A model generated the notes under the pieces. It ran no database searches and had not been told where the DNA came from. It worked only from the letters and a program-made list of their open reading frames with translations. Below are positions 24,041-33,100 of a DNA stretch of 53,948 bases, piece by piece. The stretch is from NCBI GenBank assembly GCA_036562565.1, contig DATCJY010000003.1, forward strand, positions 1 through 53,948, given 5' to 3'. How positions within the stretch are numbered: the stretch's first letter is position 1; each line of letters begins with the position of its first letter. Source of the stretch: DATCJY01 sp036562565. GTDB lineage: Bacteria > Bacteroidota > Bacteroidia > Flavobacteriales_D > Sanyastnellaceae. Made by a program: the position numbers and the translations under genes.

Positions 24041-25489
24041 TTAGTCTCTAGACTTCATCAATTGTATAAAGCCTTTCCAGTCAAGAATTTTGGTAATGGC
24101 CATCAGCAGCACACAACACACTGCGAAGAAGCCGATGTTATATGCAACAGGTAGGCGGGATATTGTTGGTGTTGAAAAAATGAAGCCCACAGCGAGTGAA
24201 GCTGTGGCAAACAGCACTGCGCGTAAAAGCGTTGATTTGAAATTGCCAATGGAAAATCTATCGCGCACCACCATGATTTGCGCAAGTAACACCATGAACT
24301 GTGTGAAGAAACTCGCACGTGCCGCACCCAGTGCTCCGAATTGAGGAATGTAAAATGTGTTGAGCAAGATGTTGTAAATCATCGCACCCAGTGCCATATA
24401 AATCATCGGACGCAAGTCGCCAGCAGCAGTGATGAGCGTGCCGAAGATGTATTGCAATGAGAAGCAAATCACACTCGCCATGAGCCATCCGAATACCGGA
24501 GTTGCTTCCTGCAAGTGATGGTCATAGATAAAGCCCAAGAGTGTTTCGCCAAAGAAGAAAGCTGCGCAACCTATTGTAAACACACCGGCAAACATGACTT
24601 TGAAACTCAACTGAAGCAGGTTTGCAATGGGTTCGTTGCGCTTGAGCATGCGAGCGAACATCGGCAGTAACAATACTGCAAACAGATAAGCAATCATGTT
24701 GACAGCTTCGAAGATGCGATAACACATGGCATAGATGCCCGCTTCCACCGGGCTGTCCAAGCGCTCGAGCATTACACCATCAATGCGATAGGCCACCATG
24801 GAAAGGAAGGACATAATCGTGAATGGTGCAGATTGATACAAGATGCCACGAATGAGTTTGCCGTTCCATCGCCATTGTAAGCGCTCGGAATGACGCAACA
24901 CCATCGCAGCAGCTACTACGAGTGTTATGAAGTACGCAGCGGTTTGCCCATACACGAGCCATTCAAGTTGAAAAGGCTGCGTGCCGGTAATACCACCCCA
25001 CAGCAACAAGCTCATGGAGACGAGCAACAACAAGCGGTCCAGCACACTGATGATGCTATCGTGACGAAACAGATGCAACCCCGTGAGGTACGAGCGGAAG
25101 AACAATACACCACTGGCGAGTACTTGGTTGAAAGCCAATACGGTCAATAACCACATTTGCCACGCGCTATAATCCAGTATCCACCCAATAATTACACACA
25201 AGACGAAATAGGCCAGCGCTAGTAGAAGTCGCAGAGCGATGAGTCCGGAGAGATGATGCGAGCGCACGACTTCGTTTTGTGCGGTATGGCGCGTGTTCCA
25301 ATTGGTGGTACCAAGGTCCAACAAGATATTGAGGATGAACGAAAAGTTGAGCAATGCGAAGTAGCTACCAAAGCTTTCCGCACCCACACGGTTCTGAATC
25401 TCCGCTTCCACCACAAGCAGATAGAACGGCTTGACCAGCAGGTTGAGGCCTACCAGCAAAATGAGATTCGTTATAAAAGTCCTGTTCAA
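24041..25489 (-). CDS. Polysaccharide flippase (Wzx/MOP-like)
   Basis: A 482-residue protein with about 12-14 hydrophobic segments and the look of the oligosaccharide flippase branch of the MOP family (MNRTFITNLILLVGLNLLVK, then VGAESFGSYFALLNFSFILN). It would turn undecaprenyl-linked repeat units to the outer face of the membrane. No ATG is available: the reading frame is open for about 95 bases upstream of the TTG at 25489 but contains no ATG or GTG, so the TTG is the most likely start. It is the first gene of the flippase-Wzz-ligase operon. No glycosyltransferase genes are next to it. Confidence 0.85.
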   Translation of the reverse strand: MNRTFITNLILLVGLNLLVKPFYLLVVEAEIQNRVGAESFGSYFALLNFSFILNILLDLGTTNWNTRHTAQNEVVRSHHLSGLIALRLLLALAYFVLCVIIGWILDYSAWQMWLLTVLAFNQVLASGVLFFRSYLTGLHLFRHDSIISVLDRLLLLVSMSLLLWGGITGTQPFQLEWLVYGQTAAYFITLVVAAAMVLRHSERLQWRWNGKLIRGILYQSAPFTIMSFLSMVAYRIDGVMLERLDSPVEAGIYAMCYRIFEAVNMIAYLFAVLLLPMFARMLKRNEPIANLLQLSFKVMFAGVFTIGCAAFFFGETLLGFIYDHHLQEATPVFGWLMASVICFSLQYIFGTLITAAGDLRPMIYMALGAMIYNILLNTFYIPQFGALGAARASFFTQFMVLLAQIMVVRDRFSIGNFKSTLLRAVLFATASLAVGFIFSTPTISRLPVAYNIGFFAVCCVLLMAITKILDWKGFIQLMKSRD

Positions 25490-25511
25490 ACCGGGCGGAA
25501 AGGTATTGAAT

Positions 25512-25554
25512 GGCTCACAAGTGTATGCGACCCGGTACCGTGGAGTTGTGAGCC
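25512..25554 (-). promoter_or_regulatory. Inverted repeat in the leader of the flippase gene
   Basis: A perfect 9-bp inverted repeat GGCTCACAA / TTGTGAGCC (25512-25520 and 25546-25554) around a 25-base loop that itself contains the palindrome CGGTACCG. It lies in the 111-base gap between uppP and the flippase start. No T-run follows on the minus strand, so it is more likely a regulator site or an mRNA structure than a terminator. Confidence 0.45.
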
Positions 25555-25600
25555 GGGGATGGTTGAAGGCGAAGGAACGCTAGGACTACTTCAAACCGGA

Positions 25601-26389
25601 TTACAAAATACTCAAGTTCACACCTGAGAGAACCAGAATAATCAATACGGCACCCACAATCACGCGGTACCAGCCAAATGCTTTGAATCCGTATTTTGTA
25701 AGGAAGCTGATGAAGAATTTAATTGCGAGCATCGCTACGATAAACGCTACGGCATTTCCCACAAGAAGTGTAGTAAGGTTTTCACCTTGGAAAATCTCCG
25801 GAGTGGTTTTTACGCTTTTGTAGAGTTTATAGACAGATGCTCCGAACATGGTAGGCACAGCGAGGAAGAAAGAGAACTCTGCTGCTTGCTTTCGTGTGAG
25901 GCCTTGTGTCATACCGCCAATGATAGAAGCCGCACTGCGCGATACCCCCGGAATCATTGCGATACATTGGAACAAGCCAATCTTGAATGCTTTGGGATAA
26001 GTGATTTCTACTTCGCGCTTTGGGTTGAGCCATTTATCAATGAAGATGAGCAGCACGCCCCCCAGCAACAACATGATGGCCACCACCAAAACGCTCTCCA
26101 GCAATTCATCAATGAAATCGCTGAGCAGCAATCCAAACACCACTGCGGGAAGAAATGCCACAAAGAGTTTGTAATAGAAATTGATGCTTTGAAAGAAGCG
26201 CTTCCAATACAATATCACCACACTGAGGATGGCACCAAACTGGATGTTGATGACAAATGCTTTCACGAAATCGCTGTTTTCCACACCCAGTAAAGCCTGG
26301 GCAATAATCATGTGTCCGGTACTGGAAATGGGGAGAAACTCCGTTAAACCTTCAACGATAGCGATGATAATGGCTTCAAAAAGCGTCAC
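25601..26389 (-). CDS. uppP: Undecaprenyl-diphosphatase
   Basis: A 262-residue membrane enzyme that removes a phosphate from undecaprenyl diphosphate, recycling the lipid carrier for peptidoglycan and surface polysaccharides. The two catalytic blocks are present: IVEGLTEFLPISSTGHMII (about 12-30) and PGVSRSAASIIGGM (about 153-166). Seven to eight hydrophobic segments are seen. The start is a GTG at 26389 (VTLFEAIII). It lies 26 bases after the DUF3098 gene, a pairing that is common in Bacteroidota, and upstream of the polysaccharide export genes that use the same carrier lipid. Confidence 0.96.
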   Translation of the reverse strand: MTLFEAIIIAIVEGLTEFLPISSTGHMIIAQALLGVENSDFVKAFVINIQFGAILSVVILYWKRFFQSINFYYKLFVAFLPAVVFGLLLSDFIDELLESVLVVAIMLLLGGVLLIFIDKWLNPKREVEITYPKAFKIGLFQCIAMIPGVSRSAASIIGGMTQGLTRKQAAEFSFFLAVPTMFGASVYKLYKSVKTTPEIFQGENLTTLLVGNAVAFIVAMLAIKFFISFLTKYGFKAFGWYRVIVGAVLIILVLSGVNLSIL

Positions 26390-26415
26390 AGGAAAATGCG
26401 ATTAGAGAGGGTGAA

Positions 26416-26694
26416 TTATTGTTTGTCTTGCTCTTGTACACTGTTAGATTTCGGTTTGTACATGATGGCATAACCAATCACAACATAACCAATCAACACC
26501 ACGATGGGCGCGAGGGTAATTCTGCGGAAGCTGAAAATTTCTTCGCTGAATACATTCGGATCGGCACTTCCACCACCACTCATGAGCATGTATCCGATAG
26601 CGAGGATGCCCACGCCCAACAGCATCAACATGTAATTTTTCTTCTGTAGAGGGAGCTGAAGTTTTGATGGAGTAGAAGATGTTTTTTGTGCCAT
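26416..26694 (-). CDS. DUF3098 small membrane protein
   Basis: A 92-residue protein with two membrane segments (about residues 20-37 and 62-82) and the conserved NYMLMLLGVGILAIGYMLMS, GGGSADPNVFSEEIFSFRR and TLAPIVVLIGYVVIGYAIM. It matches DUF3098, found next to uppP in many Bacteroidota, often with ftsX and truB; here ftsX is absent and truB lies 17 kb away. The start is the ATG at 26694; a much longer open frame upstream (to 27039) is non-coding, as it runs antisense-like through the glycosylase gene. Function unknown; a role close to the envelope or the division machinery is an inference. Confidence 0.88.
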   Translation of the reverse strand: MAQKTSSTPSKLQLPLQKKNYMLMLLGVGILAIGYMLMSGGGSADPNVFSEEIFSFRRITLAPIVVLIGYVVIGYAIMYKPKSNSVQEQDKQ

Positions 26695-26818
26695 AAGTAA
26701 TACCGTAAAAAATAGAGCTTCAAAAATAAGGTGTTGCAAAGAAGGGGTAAAGCATCGGTTTGACCAAGAACAAAAAGGACAACATACCCCACTTGCGTTG
26801 TTGATAGCCGGTGGAGTT

Positions 26819-27247
26819 TCAGGCAATTTCCCAGTTGGCCACGGGGCCATCGATTTCAGTGAACAGGGGATGCACATCCCAGTGAGGTTCCTTTTCCAGT
26901 GATGCAAAGCGTTTTGGGTCGCGCAAAGCGAGCTTTTGGAGCAGGTGATTGCGTTCATAAGCAATCTGTCCGGTGGTGACATAGATGGTCTGTACGTTAT
27001 GATGCGAACCGATTTTATGATTGTCAAACTTGTAGCCACGTTGTTGAGCCTCCAGCCAAACGTGATACAAGTAAGCGTTGATACAATCCAGCGGTGCGGG
27101 CGTTTCTTTGAAACGATACAGCTGCGGATGATGGGTGTAGCCTTTGGTTAGGCCTGCCAGCACATGTTGGGCAAGCAATGTTTCGCGCCACAAAGCAACA
27201 AGGCCTTTGGTGTCAAGGTGGCGGGGATGAATGGACCAGATGCGCAT
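26819..27247 (-). CDS. Pyrimidine dimer DNA glycosylase family (T4 EndoV-like)
   Basis: A 142-residue protein of the T4 endonuclease V-related family often named pyrimidine dimer DNA glycosylase. It starts MRIWSIHPRHLDTKGLVALW and has RETLLAQHVL, GYTHHPQLYRFK, INAYLYHVWLEA and KIGSHHN blocks. In T4 EndoV the catalytic nucleophile is Thr2 with Glu23; here residue 2 is Arg and the nearest Glu is Glu22 (WRETLL), so the mechanism may differ or the real role may be another. The ATG at 27247 is preferred over a GTG at 27253. It stands 125 bases upstream of the DUF3098 gene and may serve DNA repair like uvrA. Confidence 0.82.
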   Translation of the reverse strand: MRIWSIHPRHLDTKGLVALWRETLLAQHVLAGLTKGYTHHPQLYRFKETPAPLDCINAYLYHVWLEAQQRGYKFDNHKIGSHHNVQTIYVTTGQIAYERNHLLQKLALRDPKRFASLEKEPHWDVHPLFTEIDGPVANWEIA

Positions 27248-27286
27248 TACCACAAAGATGCGCGTAAGGATGTGTTCATGAGGGAA

Positions 27287-27327
27287 TAAAAAAAATCCCG
27301 CTGGTGTCCAATGACCGCTAGCGGGAT
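27287..27327 (-). terminator. Rho-independent terminator of the first OmpA/PorE-like gene
   Basis: Stem ATCCCGCT (27295-27302) / AGCGGGAT (27320-27327) with inner GGT/ACC pairing, followed on the minus strand by eight T. It lies 30 bases after the stop codon of the gene at 27357-29858. Confidence 0.88.
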
Positions 27328-27356
27328 GTTGAAAGCAAATTATTAAGAAATGGAAA

Positions 27357-29858
27357 TTATTTCATCTCAATGAGCTTGAACTCACAGCGTCTGTTGATGC
27401 CGTATTCTTCTTCTTCGCACGGCACCCCATCATCGCATCCGTTGAGAGAGCGTTGTTCGCCATACCATTCGGCTTTGAAGCGGTCGCGCTTGAAGCCCTT
27501 CTGCATGAGATAACCTTGTACAGCCATTGCGCGTGACATGGACAGGCTCTCGTTGTATGCTTTGCTGCCGCGTGAGTCACTGTGCGCGCGAATGAGCAAG
27601 CGCGTATTCGGATTATCCTTCATGAGTTGTGCAATGCGATCCAATGTCGGAATATCTTCTTTGCGGATGAGTGCTTTGTTGTAATCAAAATGCACATTGT
27701 CGATTTCCAATGCATTGAGGTCGATGTATGCAGGAATGTAGTCAAACTCGGATCTGCTTGCCATACCGGAGTTTTGCGCATATCGCTCTTCGCGTTGTGC
27801 TTTCTCGATGGCAGCAATGCGCTCTTTCGGGTATTTCTCTTCGAGCAGGATGTTCAGTGCTGATTTATAAGCAGCAATGGCATCATCATGTTTGCCTTGA
27901 GCCGAAAGTTCATCAGCTTCTTTTATGAGTGCCTCATACTTGGCACGGTCATTTGCCAGGCGTTCTTCTTCTAGGCGCTGGTCAATCACTGCTATTTGAT
28001 TTTGTGCATACTTGTTGGCCGGCATCATGGCTGAAGCACTGGTGTATGCTTTGCGGGCTTCATCCAGTTGGCCTGCAGCGAGCAATGCATCGGCTTCGGC
28101 AATTTTGCTGTTGTATTTGGCAGTTGTTTCGTCTGCTGGCGCTATGGAGCTTTCAGCTGCTTTGGCCGTTGCTTGGGAGGTAGCACTGTTCTTATTTCCG
28201 GAGGTGACGGCCTTGCTGTCCGTAGAAGCGGTGGTGGTTTCGTTTTCGATGAATGTCTTTGCAACAGCAAGACCTTCACCTTCAACGCGTGTCAACTTAC
28301 CGGAATGGTTAGGCATTTTGGTCAATGCGACCATGTTGCTACCAATGTTGATATATGGGTCATGGATATTGCCGGGCACTTCATAAATCAGAGCGGGAGT
28401 GCTCTCATCGAAGTATTCACCGTTCATCATGTACACGGCCACCTTTTCACCGGCCATGGCAGAGAATTCAAAGCGTTCTGTTTCGCTGAGGCGTTGGTAA
28501 GTGGTAAGTCCTGTGGTCAGGTTTTTAATGGCGATTTGCTCACCGGCAAGGGAAACATTCTTAACACCGGCCTTAAGCGTACCGGCAACCATCAATTGTT
28601 CTACGAAGCGATGCTTGTAGCTGAAGATATCGTCATCGCCCATGCCGCTTCTGTTGGAGCAGAAGAATCCAAGGTCGGTTTCTTTGTCATAAATGAGTGC
28701 GAAATCATCGTGGTGTGAGTTAATGGGTGCACCCATGTTGCGTGGGAGTTGCCATTTGCCTTCTTTGAACTCTGACATAAAAATATCGAGGCCACCCAGA
28801 CCTGCATGGCCATCGGATGTGAAGTACAATACGCCATCATCACTGATGGATGGAAACATTTCATTGCCTTCTGTATTGATGGTTGGGCCGAGGTTTTCAG
28901 GCTCTGACCAACCTTCACCTGAGCGATAGCACACGTAGATATCGCTACCACCAAAACCACCGGGCTTTGTACTTACGAAGTACATCGTTTGCCCATCTTT
29001 TGTAACGGTCACGTGTCCGGTGGAATAATCGTTGTTGTTATAACGCCATTCTTGAGCGGGAGTCCATTGTCCGTTTTCGTATTTGGACTCGTAAATCTTT
29101 AGGTTCACGTTGCCGTTTTTATCACGCACCGGCTTACCGCCTTTCATGTTGGTGCGTGTGATGAACAACGTGTTCAGTGCGAAGCTGTAAAATGCTGGTC
29201 CGTCATGATACTTGGAATTCACCTTGTTGCTGAGTTTCTGCGGATTGGCTAATTCGTTATCGGCTGTGAGGTCGCAGATGTATACATCCAGATAAGGTTG
29301 TTCCTCACCAATTTTTGTGTTGTCGAAGTTGACAGCTGAAACCAATATCCTCTCATTCTGAAACCATGAAGCATTAATAATGGGCATCGCGTTGTTGATG
29401 TGTTGGCGCTTCATGTCATAGCGCAATGTGTCGGCAAAAAGGTCTTGGTAATACAGTTTGTCACGCAGGTGGCTTTGTGCACGCAGGTCATTGGGAACCA
29501 GTTTTTGATAATTTTCATACCAAAAGATAGCTTCATCATACTCTTGCATGCTCTTGAGTGCTTCGGCATAATAAAGCATGTCATTGGCATTGGATGGATC
29601 GAGTTCGAGCGTCTTGCGATACCATTCGGCAGACATATTGAGTTGTCCGAGTCTGCGGTAGGTATTGGCTATCCTTCTGGTGACAGCAGGATCAGAGGGC
29701 GATGATTCATAAACAGTTTCATAGAAATACATCGCTTGGTCGTAGTCAAACTTGTCAAAGGCTTTGTCGCCTTTATCAAGTAATGGATTGGTTTGGCTGT
29801 TGGCTGTATTCCAAAAAGATAATACCATGAAGGATACAGCGGTAAAGTAAATTCTCAT
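27357..29858 (-). CDS. PorE-like protein: TPR, beta-propeller and OmpA domains (833 residues)
   Basis: A secreted protein with signal peptide (about residues 1-21), TPR repeats (about 28-130, e.g. GDKAFDKFDYDQAMYFYE), a PD40-type beta-propeller (about 150-420, with YFVSTKPGGFGGSDIYVCY and YFTSDGHAGLGGLDIFMSEF), a beta domain (about 425-520), a Ser/Thr/Ala-rich linker with two more TPR-like helices (about 575-690) and a C-terminal OmpA domain (about 715-833, with HSDSRGSKAYNESLSMSRA). PorE of the type IX secretion system has the same order. The OmpA domain would bind peptidoglycan and the rest would face an outer-membrane partner. It is transcribed away from the giant adhesin gene and has its own terminator. 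A second protein of this type lies at 40262-42463. Confidence 0.88.
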   Translation of the reverse strand: MRIYFTAVSFMVLSFWNTANSQTNPLLDKGDKAFDKFDYDQAMYFYETVYESSPSDPAVTRRIANTYRRLGQLNMSAEWYRKTLELDPSNANDMLYYAEALKSMQEYDEAIFWYENYQKLVPNDLRAQSHLRDKLYYQDLFADTLRYDMKRQHINNAMPIINASWFQNERILVSAVNFDNTKIGEEQPYLDVYICDLTADNELANPQKLSNKVNSKYHDGPAFYSFALNTLFITRTNMKGGKPVRDKNGNVNLKIYESKYENGQWTPAQEWRYNNNDYSTGHVTVTKDGQTMYFVSTKPGGFGGSDIYVCYRSGEGWSEPENLGPTINTEGNEMFPSISDDGVLYFTSDGHAGLGGLDIFMSEFKEGKWQLPRNMGAPINSHHDDFALIYDKETDLGFFCSNRSGMGDDDIFSYKHRFVEQLMVAGTLKAGVKNVSLAGEQIAIKNLTTGLTTYQRLSETERFEFSAMAGEKVAVYMMNGEYFDESTPALIYEVPGNIHDPYINIGSNMVALTKMPNHSGKLTRVEGEGLAVAKTFIENETTTASTDSKAVTSGNKNSATSQATAKAAESSIAPADETTAKYNSKIAEADALLAAGQLDEARKAYTSASAMMPANKYAQNQIAVIDQRLEEERLANDRAKYEALIKEADELSAQGKHDDAIAAYKSALNILLEEKYPKERIAAIEKAQREERYAQNSGMASRSEFDYIPAYIDLNALEIDNVHFDYNKALIRKEDIPTLDRIAQLMKDNPNTRLLIRAHSDSRGSKAYNESLSMSRAMAVQGYLMQKGFKRDRFKAEWYGEQRSLNGCDDGVPCEEEEYGINRRCEFKLIEMK

Positions 29859-29902
29859 GTTATAGGGTTTATTGAAAATTGTGCCTCTTATACTTCATAT
29901 AT

Positions 29903-29919
29903 AAGCGAAAGGTTCGCTT
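29903..29919. repeat. Hairpin AAGCGAA-AGG-TTCGCTT
   Basis: Perfect 7-bp inverted repeat with a three-base loop, 44-61 bases before the ATG of the first PorE-like gene. Not followed by a T-run. May be an operator or leader structure. Confidence 0.4.
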
Positions 29920-30116
29920 CTGGGATATTTTGTAAAAGCTTCAGCCAATTAACCCAATGGCTTGTCATGGAGTTTCTTGTTGAATTGCAAAAGAGATTGC
30001 TTTTGATGTAACGCTTTGTGCACCATGGGCCGGGTACACTTCACGCAGCAGTGTTGAAATCTTGCAGTATGCTTGGAAATTCGGTTGTTAATGAACGTCA
30101 CTTTTGTAGAGCTCTA

Positions 30117-30168
30117 ACTTTATCATAATTGTCTTAGAGAAAAATACTTAAGCCCGTGATGATAAAGT
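30117..30168. repeat. 10-bp inverted repeat in front of the giant adhesin gene
   Basis: ACTTTATCAT (30117-30126) and ATGATAAAGT (30159-30168) are perfect reverse complements separated by 32 bases, ending 24 bases before the ATG at 30193. It may be a regulator site pair or an mRNA hairpin. Confidence 0.45.
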
Positions 30169-30192
30169 AGTACACCAAAACTATTTTGAAAT

Positions 30193-33100
30193 ATGGTCAA
30201 ACCATTACGTCTCTTTACATTCTTAGTATTATTCCTTTGGCTTAGCAAAGAGATTGGTGCACAAATAACCATTCTAGATCCTGAAACAGGACTTCCTACA
30301 ACTTCCTATGAGTTGAATGATTGGGTGTGTCGGGGAAGCAGCATTGAGCACTGTATCACAGTAGAAAATCCGGGAGCTACTGCTCCGTACATTTCATCAT
30401 ATACCACCGGTGGTGGTACCATTGTGATAGCTCCTCCAACACAGCCATCACCGTTGTGTTTTCGTTTCACTGCAGGATTCAGTCAGTTGGGTGAGAATGT
30501 AATAACACTGACCATTGCCAATAATTTGGGGCAGACCAGAGAGGTGGATATTACGGTTACCGTGGTCAATCAGAACACCCCGATTGATGCAGGACCCAAC
30601 CAGTCATTGTGTTGGCCAACCAATTCTACAACGCTCACAGCTGTAAACCCAGATCCGTATGCAAGTGGTTATTGGACTACGTTCGTTGGCCCGGGTGAAA
30701 TATCCGGTGGATTTGACTCGCCACACGTAGCAGGTGTGGACCAACGCGGTGGCCCTACCGTGACCGTGAGCAACTTGCAGTTGGGAAATAATATGTTCCG
30801 CTGGACGCAAGTGTATCCATGCGGTACAACGACCTTCGATTTGGTTACGATTTATGTCTATAATGGCACACCTCCCATTGCGGATGCAAACACCTGCTTT
30901 CCGTCCACGGGAGATCATGCCACCAAGACCGTCACATTGTGTGGAACGAATAGTTATACCTTGTGTGGAGTCTCACCTGGAACGGCAGCTACCGGCACAT
31001 GGAATATCTTGAGTGGTTGCGGTACCATTTATAACATCAATAACGCAACGGCAGATATCACCAATCTCTGCGCGGGCTGCAATAGCCTTGAATGGTCCAT
31101 CAGCAATGGTACTTGCCCCGGAGGTGATACGCGCGATACCGTCACCATTTGTGTTTATCCCAGTATTCAAGAAGCAACGACAGCCGGTTCCTTGTCGCAT
31201 TGCCTTGGTGCAGGAGGCGCAGTCTTGTTGACGGGTAATGTGCTGGTGGGTGCAAATACCGGTTTGTGGACTTTTGTGGACGGTCCTGTCACACCCACAA
31301 TTGTGAACCCTACCTCACGCATCACCAATGTTCAAGGGTTGACACAGCCCGGTACGTATGAGTTTCAATGGACCATCACCAGTGGACCATGCGGAAGCTC
31401 TTCTGCAAGCATGTTCATTCATGTCTATTCACCCAGCACTCCTGTAAATGCCGGTAGTGATATAGAAGTGTGTTTGCCATCGAACAGTGTGGTATTGGCT
31501 GCAACGGCCCCTACAGCTCCTGCAACAGGAACATGGACCGTTGTACAAGGAACGGGTTCGTTTGCTAACCCAAATGATCCCAACACGATTGTCAGCGGTC
31601 TTTCTGTCGGAGTGAATACTTTCCGCTGGACGGTATCCAACGGGCCATGCTCGAATAACAATTCTTATGACGAGGTAAATGTGATTGTTTATCCTGTGAG
31701 CCAGCCTGAAGCCAATGCCGGTAGCGATATCTACCTCACATCCACCGGAACACCTGTTTCCACCACACTGAATGCCAACACAGCAGTAGCTCCGGGGCAA
31801 GGAACTTGGACAGTTACAGGCCCAACCGTTCCCGTTTTCACACCGGATGCCAACACACCGAATGCGACCGTATCCAACCTGATGCCCGGTGTTTACACTT
31901 TCACATGGACATTGGACAACGGAAGTTGTAGTGCACCTAACAGTGATGAGGTGTTGGTAACGGTTTATGATTGTAATGAAACAACAACCGATGCGGGTCC
32001 TGACCAAGATATCTGCTCTCCGGCATCCAGTGTGGCAATGGCTGCGACACCTGCTCCGGTTCCTGCCATCGGTACATGGACAATCGTTCAAGGCGGTGGC
32101 TCCATTGCCGATATCCATGACCCGACAACGAATATTACAAACCTACCTGTCGGTGTCAACATCTTCCGCTGGACGGTAGTGAACGGTAGTTGTTCTACAT
32201 TTCATAGTGATGTTACCATTAATGTATTTGACAATACAGCAACTGCAGCAGATGCGGGTACTTTGCAAGAGCATTGTGTAGATGGCTCTGCATTGGTTGT
32301 TACATTAAATGGTAATGCACCTGTTGCACCCGCTACGGGTACTTGGTCGGGCCCTGGTTCCATTGCGGATATTCATGATGCAGGCACAACGGTAGAAAAC
32401 CTGCCTGTCGGTGTCAACACCTTCACATGGACTATCAACAACGGGCCATGTGGTTCATCCAGCGATCAGGTGTCCATCAATATTTTCTCACCCGGCCAGA
32501 CACAGGCCTATGCCGGCCCGGACCAACAACTCTGCGTTACTGCCAACACTACTTCCGTAGTAGGCAACAGTTTGATTTCTCCTGCAACCGGCACATGGTC
32601 AATTGTATCCGGTGGTGGTGTGATTACATCTCCAAACAGCCAAGCTACTACCATTACCGATATTCCTGTGGGGCAAAACATCTATCGTTGGACGATAGAC
32701 AACGGCCCTTGTGCATCACCGCTTCAGACCTCTGATGATTTGATGATTGAGGTTTTCAGCAATATGCAACCGGCCGCCAATGCCGGTCCTGACCAATCCG
32801 TTTGTAGCTCTGAGACGACCATCACATTGGCCGGTAATGGTGTGATTGTTCCGGCTGTGGGTACATGGACAGTGAGCCCGGCAGGTCCTGTTTTTGCAGA
32901 TGAACATTCTCCCACCACTACGGTTACATCGCTCACTCCGGGAACGGTGTACACCTTTACATGGACCATCAACAACGGAACATGCGGCACTACATCCGAT
33001 GAGATGTTGTTGAATTATTACAATGCAGATCAAACGGAAGCTTATGCAGGTAGCGATATCAGCATCTGTTTGCCAACGAATAGCGTACAACTTTCAGCCA

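Larger units (their letters stand above)
29859..30192. other. Divergent control region of the adhesin locus
   Basis: A 334-base gene-free interval between the two divergent genes. It contains a hairpin AAGCGAA/TTCGCTT (29903-29919) in the leader of the PorE-like gene and a 10-bp inverted repeat (30117-30168) in the leader of the giant gene. A CACTTTTG element at about 30098-30105 could be a weak -7 box for the latter. I see no coding frame. Confidence 0.55.

Noticed and set aside
26695..27039. N-terminal extension of the DUF3098 frame
   Set aside because: Sequence is not protein-like, overlaps the glycosylase gene, and the family begins at the ATG at 26694.
31429..32118. Long minus-strand open frame of 229 residues inside the giant gene, with many Cys and Arg
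   Set aside because: Shadow of the repeat array; its composition follows from the complement of Thr/Asn/Gly-rich codons, and similar shadows recur in other repeats.
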